Assembly: GCA_002313925.1 (NCBI GenBank)
Contig: DCAZ01000002.1
Coordinates: 1 to 14,507 of the forward strand
Direction: 5' to 3'
Source of the DNA: Gemmatimonadales bacterium UBA1120
GTDB lineage: Bacteria; Gemmatimonadota; Gemmatimonadetes; Longimicrobiales; Gaopeijiaceae
Length of the DNA stretch: 14,507 nucleotides
Positions within the stretch are counted from its first letter, which is position 1; each line of letters starts with the position of its first letter. The notes under the pieces were generated by a model. The model was given only the letters and a program-made list of their open reading frames with translations. It had not been told where the DNA came from and made no database searches. Below, piece by piece: positions 5,557-13,216 of the stretch. A program made the translations under genes and the position numbers.

Positions 5557-6848
5557 TGGCGTATCCCTATGTCTCAGACCTAGAGGTCAGAGTCATTAGT
5601 AAGTACTTCGGGGACCCTGCACATCGTCGTATCGACACATACGTAGAACGTGGCGGTTATAAGGCCCTAGAGAAGGCTCTAGCCTTAGAGCCTGACGGAG
5701 TTACTGACGAGATCAAGGCGTCAGGTCTTCGGGGGAGGGGTGGGGCAGGATTCCCGACTGGAATAAAGTGGTCATTTATGCCGAAGGAACCGACTCGACC
5801 TCACTATTTGCTTTGCAATGCAGATGAATCCGAGCCGGGCACCTTTAAGGACCGTGAGTTAATGCGATGGGATCCCCATCAACTCATTGAAGGATGCTTG
5901 ATCGGGGCCTACGCGATACGTGCCCAGCACGTCTACATATATAGCCGTGGAGAATTTTTCGAGGTTAACCAGATCCTAGCCAGGGCCGTCGAAGACGCCT
6001 ATGCGAAGGGATATGCTGGTGAGGACATTCTTGGTACAGGGACGACGATAGATATCACTGTTCACCAAGGTGCCGGGGCCTACATCTGCGGAGAAGAGAC
6101 CGGCTTGATGAGCTCGCTCGAGGGTGACCGCGGAGAGCCTCGGGTTAAGCCTCCGTTTCCTGCAGCTGTGGGTGTCTTTGGTATGCCTTCGACAATCAAC
6201 AACGTCGAGACGCTTGCGACAGTACCGCACATTGTCCTGAACGGTGGTGAGTGGTACCGACAATGGGGCACTGAGAAGTCGCCTGGGACGAAGCTTTTCT
6301 GTGTAAGTGGCCACGTACGGAAGCCGGGTAATTATGAACTTCCGCTAGGCTTCCCACTCATTGACTTGATAGAGAACGTCTGCGGCGGTATACGGGACGG
6401 AAATCGCCTTAAGGCTGTAATTCCAGGGGGTTCTTCCGTTCCGTTGATTAACGCGGAAGATGCTCGTAATTGTGAGTTAGACTACGAAGGGTGTGTAGAA
6501 GTAGGCACGATGCTTGGATGTGCTTCCGTCATCGTAATGGACCACAAGGCAGACATCGTGAAACAGATTCGTCGCATGGTTGACTTCTATGCACATGAAT
6601 CCTGCGGACAGTGCACGCCATGCCGGGAAGGCTCAGCATGGACGGCAAGAATTCTCCGCCGAATTGAAAAAGGCCAAGGGACCGAGGAAGACTTAGACAC
6701 GCTGATGGAGATGACAGAGCAGATGGTCGGCACAACGATTTGTGTGCTCTCGGACTCCATAGCAGCACCGGTCCAATCGTCTATAAACAAGTTCAGAGAC
6801 GACTATCTCGAACTCATCCGACGTGGTGATCAGGCTGGAGCTGCCTAA
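5556..6848 (+). CDS. nuoF: NADH:quinone oxidoreductase subunit F (NADH/FMN-binding)
   Basis: NuoF (51-kDa subunit homologue) oxidises NADH with FMN and passes electrons to cluster N3. The 430-residue product shows GLRGRGGAGFPTGIKW (57-72) and CNADESEPGTFKDRE (87-101), both part of the FMN/NADH pocket. GAGAYICGEETGLMSSLEG (172-190) follows. The cluster N3 ligands are C350, C353 and C356 in SCGQCTPCREG, plus C396 in TTICVLSD. The length equals that of typical NuoF. The ATG at 5556 overlaps the nuoE stop by one base (TGATG), with AAAGGAAAG upstream. Adjacent nuoE, F and G together form the dehydrogenase module, which establishes NADH as the electron donor. Confidence 0.98.
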   Translation: MAYPYVSDLEVRVISKYFGDPAHRRIDTYVERGGYKALEKALALEPDGVTDEIKASGLRGRGGAGFPTGIKWSFMPKEPTRPHYLLCNADESEPGTFKDRELMRWDPHQLIEGCLIGAYAIRAQHVYIYSRGEFFEVNQILARAVEDAYAKGYAGEDILGTGTTIDITVHQGAGAYICGEETGLMSSLEGDRGEPRVKPPFPAAVGVFGMPSTINNVETLATVPHIVLNGGEWYRQWGTEKSPGTKLFCVSGHVRKPGNYELPLGFPLIDLIENVCGGIRDGNRLKAVIPGGSSVPLINAEDARNCELDYEGCVEVGTMLGCASVIVMDHKADIVKQIRRMVDFYAHESCGQCTPCREGSAWTARILRRIEKGQGTEEDLDTLMEMTEQMVGTTICVLSDSIAAPVQSSINKFRDDYLELIRRGDQAGAA

Positions 6849-8446
6849 TGGCAGAACTTGTCACGCTCACCATCGATGGCCAGGAAGTCAGTGTCCCTCG
6901 TGGTACGACAATTCTCGAGGCTGCTAAGAAGATTGGGAAGCAGGTCCCACACTACTGTTATCACCCGGGCATGTCATCACCGGCGATGTGCCGTCTCTGC
7001 CTCGTAGAGGTTGAGGGTGCTCCAAAGTCTATGCCATCGTGCGTGACGGCAGTGATGGAAGACCAGATAGTACATACCGAGTCAAAGCAAGCAGTTGGGA
7101 ATCGCGCGGGAGTGCTCGAGTTCTATCTAGTAAATCATCCATTAGACTGCCCGATCTGCGATATGTCGGGAGAGTGCGACCTGCAGGACTACGTTCATGC
7201 CGAGGGCAGGGCGCATGGGCGTTCGGAAGAGCCGAAGCGCGTGTTCGGAAGAGACGACTTTGGAGGAGACGTTCTTTTCTACGGAGATCGGTGCGTTATG
7301 TGCACACGTTGTGTGCGCTTTATGAACGAGGTCGAGCAGGACGAGCGGCTCACTGTGGTCGAGCGCGGTAATAGATCCGTGATCGATACCTTTTTTGAAG
7401 AAGGCTTAGAGGGAACACACTGGCATGGAAATATCGTTGATATTTGTCCGGTGGGAGCGTTGGTATCGAAGGAATTTCTTTATAAAGCTCGGGCTTGGGA
7501 TCTTGAGCACACCCCCTCAATTTGTCCTAGCTGTTCACAGGGTTGCAACATAGAACTTCATACACGAGACAACTTGATTCAGCGCATCAAGCCCCGGGAA
7601 AATCTTGAGGTCAATGGTTGGTGGATGTGTGACTACGGTCGCCACAACCACGAATGGATGAACCGAGGTATCCGATTAGAAGATCCTTCGGTCCGCACTC
7701 TGGACGGGGCTGCTGGGCCTATGAAATGGAGAGATGCCCTAGAGCAGTTGCTTCAGCATGTTGGTGTTATGGGGGAAGGGCGGGTCAAGGCGGTAGCTAC
7801 ACCCTTCGCGTCGAACGAAGACCTTGGTACTCTGGCGGAGCTGGTAGGTGCGCTCGGAGGTGGGGATATGGTCTATCGTTCGGTCCGCGTAGAAGAAGAG
7901 GTTGTCCTCAAGGGCTTTCCAACGCTCGCACGGCGGAAAGACCTCGCACCAAACACTAATGGTGCCGAGTTAATTGGGTTCACACGGGTCGGAGATGACC
8001 AAGCTGCCGGCGGTCTTGAGGACATCGCTAAGTATGATGGTATCGTTATCATCATGGGAGATGAACTCTCCGATCAGGCGGAAGATTTCGGGCGAGAGGC
8101 TGGGTTGTTTGTGTATCTCGGTGATCAACAGAGTCCCGCAGCATCGAATGCTCACTTCGTATTTCCGTTGACTACCTTCGCAGAACAGGAAGGGAGTTTT
8201 ACGAATATAGCGCGCCGGGTACAGCGATTTTCCCCTGCGCTAGAGCCGTCTGGCATGGCTAGGCCCGCTTGGCTGATTTTGGGTGCGCTCGCAGCGGAAT
8301 TGAACAATGGGGATGCTCCGCGTAGTGCGGCTGATGCATTTTCGGGTCTTGCGCGCCGAGTTGAGGCATTCGCCGGGCTTACCTACCAGGACATAGGGAT
8401 CCGGGGAGCGGTTGTGAACGAAACCTACGTGCTTTCGGAGAGCTGA
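6848..8446 (+). CDS. nuoG: NADH:quinone oxidoreductase subunit G (short form with N7 motif)
   Basis: NuoG (75-kDa subunit homologue) wires electrons from NuoF towards NuoI. Cluster motifs are visible in order: [2Fe-2S] N1b at C37, C48, C51 and C65; [4Fe-4S] N5 at H97, C101, C104 and C110; and N4 at C149, C152, C155 and C200. A fourth motif C226-x2-C229-x3-C233-x27-C261 matches the ligands of cluster N7, found in E. coli and Thermus but absent from mitochondria. The product has 532 residues, against about 780-910 in those two, so the molybdopterin-oxidoreductase-like region after residue 280 is much reduced. A C-terminal conserved piece, TTFAEQEGSFTNIARRVQ, is retained, so the shortening is internal and not a truncated end. 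The ATG at 6848 overlaps the nuoF stop by one base (TAATG). Confidence 0.97.
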   Translation: MAELVTLTIDGQEVSVPRGTTILEAAKKIGKQVPHYCYHPGMSSPAMCRLCLVEVEGAPKSMPSCVTAVMEDQIVHTESKQAVGNRAGVLEFYLVNHPLDCPICDMSGECDLQDYVHAEGRAHGRSEEPKRVFGRDDFGGDVLFYGDRCVMCTRCVRFMNEVEQDERLTVVERGNRSVIDTFFEEGLEGTHWHGNIVDICPVGALVSKEFLYKARAWDLEHTPSICPSCSQGCNIELHTRDNLIQRIKPRENLEVNGWWMCDYGRHNHEWMNRGIRLEDPSVRTLDGAAGPMKWRDALEQLLQHVGVMGEGRVKAVATPFASNEDLGTLAELVGALGGGDMVYRSVRVEEEVVLKGFPTLARRKDLAPNTNGAELIGFTRVGDDQAAGGLEDIAKYDGIVIIMGDELSDQAEDFGREAGLFVYLGDQQSPAASNAHFVFPLTTFAEQEGSFTNIARRVQRFSPALEPSGMARPAWLILGALAAELNNGDAPRSAADAFSGLARRVEAFAGLTYQDIGIRGAVVNETYVLSES

Positions 8447-8450
8447 ACTG

Positions 8451-9737
8451 ATGGAGTCTCTCCAGCCGATCTCGGGTCCTTGGGCGCTCATTGCCATGTC
8501 CCTCAAAGTCACGATCATCTTTGGGGTCTTAGTTTTGGTAGTCGCGTATAGCACTCTCGCGGAACGAAGGGTATCAGCTTGGATTCAGGACCGCCGAGGT
8601 CCCAATCGGGTCGGGCCATTCGGCTTGCTTCAACCAGTGGCTGATGGAATAAAGAACCTCCTTAAGGAGGAAACGCTGCCCGCCACGGCTTCTAAGGCTT
8701 TTTTCGTCTTGGCACCAATGTTCGTTCTGGTTCCTTCTCTCATGACATTCGCCGTGATCCCGATTGCTGCCCCGCTGCCAACTCCCGCAGGCATTGTCGA
8801 CATGATCATAGCCGATGTTCCGATTGGGATACTATATGTACTGGCCTTCAGCTCACTCGCCGTTTACGGCGTGGTACTGGGTGGCTGGGCCTCTAATAAC
8901 AAGTATGCTTTTCTCGGAGGACTGAGGGCTTCGGCGCAAATGGTGAGTTATGAAGTTGCTCTAGGACTCTCCCTCATCACCGTACTCATGATGTCGGGTA
9001 ATGTCACATTGACCGAGGTGGTTTGGCAGCAGCAGCAGCTCGGTATGTGGTTCGCTTTCCCACTTTCACTGGCCTTCATTCTTTTTGTGATCTCAGCGTT
9101 TGCGGAAACCAACCGACTTCCATTCGACATGCCAGAGGCTGAGTCGGAACTCGTGACTGGTTATCACACTGAGTACTCAGCTATGAAGTTCTCGGCCTTT
9201 ATGATTTCCGAGTTTGGCCACATGGTGACGGCCTCTGCGCTTATGGCGACTCTCTTCCTTGGTGGTTGGGACCTTCCCGGTACCTGGGATGACGCATTCT
9301 GGCATGAGGGGCAACTCATCAGGGGATTTACTCAGGATGGAGTCATAGTCCTAGCGAATCCGGCTTGGTGGAAAACAGTTCTCACATTTGGTGGTTTTGC
9401 AATCAAGACATCGTTCTTCATGCTTCTGTATATCTGGATCCGGTGGACTCTTCCGCGGTTTCGCTATGACCAGGTCATGGCGTTAGGCTGGAAAGTTATG
9501 CTCCCGACAGCGCTTGCTTATGCGATGTTAATAGGTGGTACGATTCTCGTGCTCGACGAAGTGGGAATTCGTTGGGGGTTTTCCTACGGACTCGCTTTGA
9601 CCGCTGTCAGTGGGGTCGCGACTGCGGGATTCGTATTTTTCCTGGATCGTGGGCGAACGATTATCGGCGCTGCGGGCCAGAGTCGGCAAAAAGTATCGAT
9701 TACAGGCATCTCTCAGCCCGCTACTGCGGGGGACTAG
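8451..9737 (+). CDS. nuoH: NADH:quinone oxidoreductase subunit H
   Basis: NuoH (ND1 homologue) is the membrane subunit that links the quinone chamber to the proton channels. Signatures include AERRVSAWIQDRRGPNRVGP (37-56), KNLLKEE (68-74) and the cytoplasmic loop FAETNRLPFDMPEAESELV (217-235), rich in conserved acidic residues. Next come YHTEYSAMKF and PRFRYDQVM (335-343). At 428 residues it is longer than E. coli NuoH (325). After the usual last helix (about 350-368) there is one more hydrophobic segment (about 378-398) and a 30-residue polar tail. The ATG at 8451 lies four bases after the nuoG stop. Inside the gene, at 8656-8670, is a palindrome identical to the end of 16S rRNA plus its complement (separate entry). 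Confidence 0.97.
   Translation: MESLQPISGPWALIAMSLKVTIIFGVLVLVVAYSTLAERRVSAWIQDRRGPNRVGPFGLLQPVADGIKNLLKEETLPATASKAFFVLAPMFVLVPSLMTFAVIPIAAPLPTPAGIVDMIIADVPIGILYVLAFSSLAVYGVVLGGWASNNKYAFLGGLRASAQMVSYEVALGLSLITVLMMSGNVTLTEVVWQQQQLGMWFAFPLSLAFILFVISAFAETNRLPFDMPEAESELVTGYHTEYSAMKFSAFMISEFGHMVTASALMATLFLGGWDLPGTWDDAFWHEGQLIRGFTQDGVIVLANPAWWKTVLTFGGFAIKTSFFMLLYIWIRWTLPRFRYDQVMALGWKVMLPTALAYAMLIGGTILVLDEVGIRWGFSYGLALTAVSGVATAGFVFFLDRGRTIIGAAGQSRQKVSITGISQPATAGD
8656..8670 (+). repeat. Palindrome within nuoH containing anti-SD and SD sequences
   Basis: ACCTCCTTA at 8656-8664 is identical to the common 3' tail of bacterial 16S rRNA. It overlaps TAAGGAGG (8663-8670), a full Shine-Dalgarno sequence, forming a 14-bp perfect palindrome (8657-8670). 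No start codon follows at a useful distance, so it does not mark an internal gene. It encodes the conserved NLLKEE residues of NuoH. Elongating ribosomes could pause here, but this is inference and chance codon choice is a fair alternative. Confidence 0.6.
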
Positions 9738-9749
9738 AGGTACGTAAGT

Positions 9750-10250
9750 ATGGCGATCTCAGTAAAGGTTATGAACCGGCCGGATCCGGAAGACACATCG
9801 TACTTGAGGGCAGCTCTAAGCGGGATGGCCCTAACTTTCAGACACTTAGTGAACCCATCGAAAGTTACCCAACAGTACCCGGAAGAGCCGACCGACCTGA
9901 GTCCTCGGTGGCGTGGTACACACCGTATGGAAGTGCACGCTGATGGACGACCCAAATGTGTAGCTTGTGGCCTGTGTCCCACGGTCTGTCCTGCCAATTG
10001 TATCCGCCTGGTAGGTGGTGAGGACGATCAGGGAAATCGTTATCCGATTGTGTACGAGATCGATGAGTTCCGATGCATTTTCTGTGGGATGTGCCAGGAG
10101 GTTTGCCCGGTCGAAGCAATCCATGTAGGACAGCATTTTGAGAATGCCGAGTACACTCGGAGCCGGTTCGTGTATGACCTGGATCGTTTGATGGAGCAGG
10201 ATCACCCTACGACGCTGCTTTGGGATCCATCCGATCCTAGCTCAGAGTAA
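9750..10250 (+). CDS. nuoI: NADH:quinone oxidoreductase subunit I
   Basis: NuoI (TYKY homologue) is an 8Fe ferredoxin-like subunit that carries clusters N6a and N6b, between NuoG and NuoB. Two motifs are visible: C70-x2-C73-x2-C76-x3-C80-P and C109-x2-C112-x2-C115-x3-C119-P. An N-terminal amphipathic region (about 15-40) probably lies on the membrane arm, as in other NuoI proteins. At 166 residues it has a normal length. The start is ATG at 9750 with AGAGGT (9736-9741) eight bases upstream; that ribosome-binding site overlaps the nuoH stop TAG (9735-9737), which couples the two genes. Confidence 0.97.
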   Translation: MAISVKVMNRPDPEDTSYLRAALSGMALTFRHLVNPSKVTQQYPEEPTDLSPRWRGTHRMEVHADGRPKCVACGLCPTVCPANCIRLVGGEDDQGNRYPIVYEIDEFRCIFCGMCQEVCPVEAIHVGQHFENAEYTRSRFVYDLDRLMEQDHPTTLLWDPSDPSSE

Positions 10251-10257
10251 CCCAGCC

Positions 10258-10776
10258 ATGATCGAGGTTCTGTTCTATGTTTTCGCTGCGGTCGCGCTCG
10301 GCGGCGCGCTCGGTGTTGTATGGGCGAAGAGTCCCGTAGGGAGCCTTCTCTACATGGTGGCCACCCTGGCAAGCCTGGCCTGTATTTTCGTCCTACTCGA
10401 AGCGCATTTTCTAGCAGCAATTCAGGTGATCGTCTATGCGGGTGCGATCATGGTTCTTTTCCTATTTGTAATCATGCTTCTCAACCTCGGCCACGACTAT
10501 CAGCGGGATCTGAAGGGGGGTGCATTCTCCCTACTATCGTTTGTGATTATTGGATTAATGGCAGGGGTCCTAGTACGACAATTTGGTGAGAACGCAATCA
10601 CTGAGCCGACAGCGGGTGGTCGAGCGATTGATGCAGCTCTTGCGCAGCACGGTGCTGTTGGGGCGATCGCGCAGCCGCTGTACACCACGTATGTCGTACC
10701 TTTTGAGATTACCGGAGTCCTTCTTCTGGTAGCGATTGTGGGTGCACTTGTGCTCGCTAAAAAGGGTGGCCGGTGA
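10258..10776 (+). CDS. nuoJ: NADH:quinone oxidoreductase subunit J
   Basis: NuoJ (ND6 homologue) is a membrane subunit whose third helix takes part in coupling quinone reduction to proton movement. The 172-residue product shows hydrophobic segments at about 2-22, 28-48, 52-75, 90-108 and 148-167. The conserved helix reads IQVIVYAGAIMVLFLFVIML (55-74), including Y60 at the pi-bulge region of this family. A polar loop at about 110-145 is less conserved. The ATG at 10258 lies seven bases after the nuoI stop. The stop overlaps the nuoK GTG start by four bases (GTGA). Confidence 0.95.
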   Translation: MIEVLFYVFAAVALGGALGVVWAKSPVGSLLYMVATLASLACIFVLLEAHFLAAIQVIVYAGAIMVLFLFVIMLLNLGHDYQRDLKGGAFSLLSFVIIGLMAGVLVRQFGENAITEPTAGGRAIDAALAQHGAVGAIAQPLYTTYVVPFEITGVLLLVAIVGALVLAKKGGR

Positions 10777-11066
10777 TTACTGAAGCACTTGTCCTCAGCG
10801 CGATGATCTTTGTGCTTGGAACGTTCGGTGTCCTCGTACGCAGGAACGCGATCATCATGTTTCTCTGCATTGAACTCCAGCTCAACGCAGTAAATCTAGC
10901 GTTCATAGCCTTCTCCCGTCTCATGGGGATCGACGGCCAAGTATTCGTATTCTTTGTGATGACAGTGGCGGCTGCAGAGGCTGCGGTTGGTTTGGCAATC
11001 ATCATCTCAGTCTTCCGCCACTATGAAACGGTTAACGTGGACAATTTCAAACTCCTGAGGTGGTAG
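10773..11066 (+). CDS. nuoK: NADH:quinone oxidoreductase subunit K
   Basis: NuoK (ND4L homologue) is a three-helix subunit with two buried glutamates on the proton path. In this 97-residue product E34 (in CIELQLNAVNL) and E69 (in AAAEAAVGLAI) correspond to E36 and E72 of E. coli NuoK. Three hydrophobic segments span the whole chain (about 3-20, 27-47 and 57-80). The start is GTG at 10773, sharing GTGA with the nuoJ stop, with AAAGGGTGG just upstream. The length is typical (about 100). Confidence 0.97.
   Translation: MITEALVLSAMIFVLGTFGVLVRRNAIIMFLCIELQLNAVNLAFIAFSRLMGIDGQVFVFFVMTVAAAEAAVGLAIIISVFRHYETVNVDNFKLLRW
11057..11062 (+). promoter_or_regulatory. Ribosome-binding site that sets the nuoL start
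   Basis: GAGGTG at 11057-11062, within the end of nuoK, lies nine bases before ATG 11072. The alternative in-frame start, GTG at 11060, overlaps this site and has no Shine-Dalgarno of its own. I therefore prefer ATG 11072 for nuoL. Confidence 0.6.
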
Positions 11067-11071
11067 GTCCG

Positions 11072-13216
11072 ATGTACAACGCTCTTGGCGTTGGCGTACA
11101 GGAAACGGTTGAGACCGCAACACAGTTTCAGCCGTTCTTTCCTGGCCTCATCATTCTGCTTCCACTGATCGGCTTTCTTATCAATGGTGCGCTGGCTTTA
11201 AGACATGCTCAGGCTTCTGCGAGTGCGGTGCGATTAGGTGGTGAACTGGACCTGGGCGAGGGCGATCATTTACCCGCGACACATACGCTACCTAGCTATG
11301 TGGCCCCCGGTGTGATGCTTGTGGCATTCCTTATCGCATCCGTGAACTTCGCACGGATGCTCAGCGTTGAGCTACATGATCCACATGTCATTGAGTACTG
11401 GACGTGGATAGCAACTGGTGCGTTCACGGTTGAGGCGGCAATCCAACTCGATCAACTGTCCATTTTGATGACTATGATCGTAACGGGTGTTGGCTTCTTG
11501 ATACACCTATTTAGCGTTGGCTACATGCGTGACGACGCTGGATACCCTCGGTACTTCTCTTACCTGAATTTATTCATCTTCTTCATGCTCGTACTAGTCA
11601 TGGGTGCGAGCTATCCGCTCATGTTCGTCGGGTGGGAGGGTGTGGGGCTCTGCTCATATCTGCTGATCGGCTTCTGGTTTAGTGATCGTGAGAAATCGGA
11701 TGCTGGTAAGAAGGCGTTTATCGTCAACCGAATAGGGGATTTTGGTTTCCTGATTGCGATGTTTCTGCTATTCGGAATGTTCGGTACCCTGGACTTCGTT
11801 CCGTTATTCTCCCAGGCAGCCGACTTGGAATACGGAAGTGGGTTGGTGACGGCCGTTACCCTTTTCCTGTTTCTGGGTGCCGCTGGTAAGAGCGCACAAA
11901 TTCCCCTCTATGTGTGGCTCCCGGATGCTATGGCGGGCCCGACACCCGTCTCAGCTCTGATCCATGCCGCCACGATGGTCACCGCGGGTGTGTATCTCGT
12001 TGCTCGGTCGTCCGTGCTTTATGCTCTGTCACCGATTGCTAGCGCTACCGTTGCTGGGGTAGGGGTCCTTACTGCCTTGTTCGCGGCCACGATCGCTCTC
12101 AAGCAGAATGACATCAAGAAAGTTCTGGCTTATTCCACCGTATCACAGCTTGGATACATGTTCGTCGGTGTAGGTGTTGGGGCCTACGCTGCAGGAATTT
12201 TCCACCTTATGACCCATGCCTTCTTCAAGGCCCTCCTATTCCTTGGTGCCGGTGCAGTGATTCATTCGATGCATCGCTCTTTGCACCGAACAAACAACCA
12301 TCAAGACCCACAGGATATGCGGAACATGGGAGGGTTAAGGGCCTTCATGCCTATCACCTGGGTCACCATGTGGGTTGCCACTTTTGCGATCTCAGGCATT
12401 TGGCCTTTTGCTGGTTTTTTCTCGAAGGATGAGATTATTTGGCAGACTGCGGCTTTTGGGGGAGCCGCTAAGGCACCGTACCCTATGCTTTACCAGGTAT
12501 ATTGGGTTATCGCTCTGGTAGCAGCGATCTTAACTGCGTTTTACATGACCCGGATGATGGTCATGACTTTTCATGGCGCGAGTCGTACGGGTGTCGAAGA
12601 AGTGAAGCACCTGCGTGAATCTCCGCCAGTAATGTGGATACCGCTTATAGCCTTAGCGCTCTTCTCGGTGGTGGCTGGCTGGATCAATGTGCCAGAAGCA
12701 CTTCGTGAGACTTTTATGGGGCTTGGCCCCCTGACCGGAGAGTGGCTCCACGATTGGCTCGAACCGATAACGGAACAAGCTCACCATATTCAGGAACTCA
12801 ATCTCGGCGAGGTCGCAGAACAGGCACCATTCGGGGGAGGAGAAGTTACCTGGGCATTGGTATCAACGACGCTCGCGCTCGTGACGGTGCTGGCATCCTT
12901 CCAATTCTTGAGACGGCAGAACGTGAAGGTGCCGGCGGAAGATACTGAGCTTAGTGGTTTTTCCAAGGTCCTGTATAACAAGTGGTACGTCGATGAAATT
13001 TACGACCGCCTAATCGTCCAACCCCTGATAAAAAGCTCTCGCTTCTGCTGGAAGGTGATCGATGCCAAAGTCATTGATGGAGTAGTCAACGGTGTCGGTT
13101 GGGCTGCTCGAGCCCTCGGCTTCGTCGTGAGCATGTTTCAGACTGGAACAGTAAACATGTATGCTTTTGTATTAACGATTGGAGCACTCATCATTCTAGG
13201 TGTGTCAGTCTTTTGA
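11072..13216 (+). CDS. nuoL: NADH:quinone oxidoreductase subunit L
   Basis: NuoL (ND5 homologue) is the distal antiporter-like proton pump, with a long lateral helix along the membrane arm. From ATG 11072 it has 714 residues (E. coli 613). Key pump residues are in place: E189 in FVGWEGVGLCSYLLIGFW, K273 in GAAGKSAQIPLYVWLPDAM, H378 and H382 in FHLMTHAFFKALLFL, and K452 in FFSKDEIIW. The C-terminal lateral-helix and anchor region ends in a final hydrophobic segment (about 697-713). Extra length comes partly from a polar loop after the first helix (about 44-75) and a His/Asn-rich insert before QDMRNMGGL (about 400-413). A loop around 545-590 also contributes. The five residues gained by starting at GTG 11060 are not supported. 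The stop shares one base with the nuoM start. Confidence 0.97.
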   Translation: MYNALGVGVQETVETATQFQPFFPGLIILLPLIGFLINGALALRHAQASASAVRLGGELDLGEGDHLPATHTLPSYVAPGVMLVAFLIASVNFARMLSVELHDPHVIEYWTWIATGAFTVEAAIQLDQLSILMTMIVTGVGFLIHLFSVGYMRDDAGYPRYFSYLNLFIFFMLVLVMGASYPLMFVGWEGVGLCSYLLIGFWFSDREKSDAGKKAFIVNRIGDFGFLIAMFLLFGMFGTLDFVPLFSQAADLEYGSGLVTAVTLFLFLGAAGKSAQIPLYVWLPDAMAGPTPVSALIHAATMVTAGVYLVARSSVLYALSPIASATVAGVGVLTALFAATIALKQNDIKKVLAYSTVSQLGYMFVGVGVGAYAAGIFHLMTHAFFKALLFLGAGAVIHSMHRSLHRTNNHQDPQDMRNMGGLRAFMPITWVTMWVATFAISGIWPFAGFFSKDEIIWQTAAFGGAAKAPYPMLYQVYWVIALVAAILTAFYMTRMMVMTFHGASRTGVEEVKHLRESPPVMWIPLIALALFSVVAGWINVPEALRETFMGLGPLTGEWLHDWLEPITEQAHHIQELNLGEVAEQAPFGGGEVTWALVSTTLALVTVLASFQFLRRQNVKVPAEDTELSGFSKVLYNKWYVDEIYDRLIVQPLIKSSRFCWKVIDAKVIDGVVNGVGWAARALGFVVSMFQTGTVNMYAFVLTIGALIILGVSVF

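Noticed and set aside
5668..5694. Short repeats and a 6-bp hairpin (GGCTCT/AGAGCC) early in nuoF
   Set aside because: They arise from encoding an Ala-Leu-Glu-rich helix (ALEKALALEP) and show no regulatory context.
7389..7394. T6 run in nuoG as a possible programmed frameshift site
   Set aside because: The zero frame continues through the full conserved N4 region and beyond to the C-terminal motif, so no shift is needed.
9029..9040. CAG-type triplet repeat in nuoH
   Set aside because: Only four repeats encoding QQQQ in a loop, too short to be a meaningful microsatellite.
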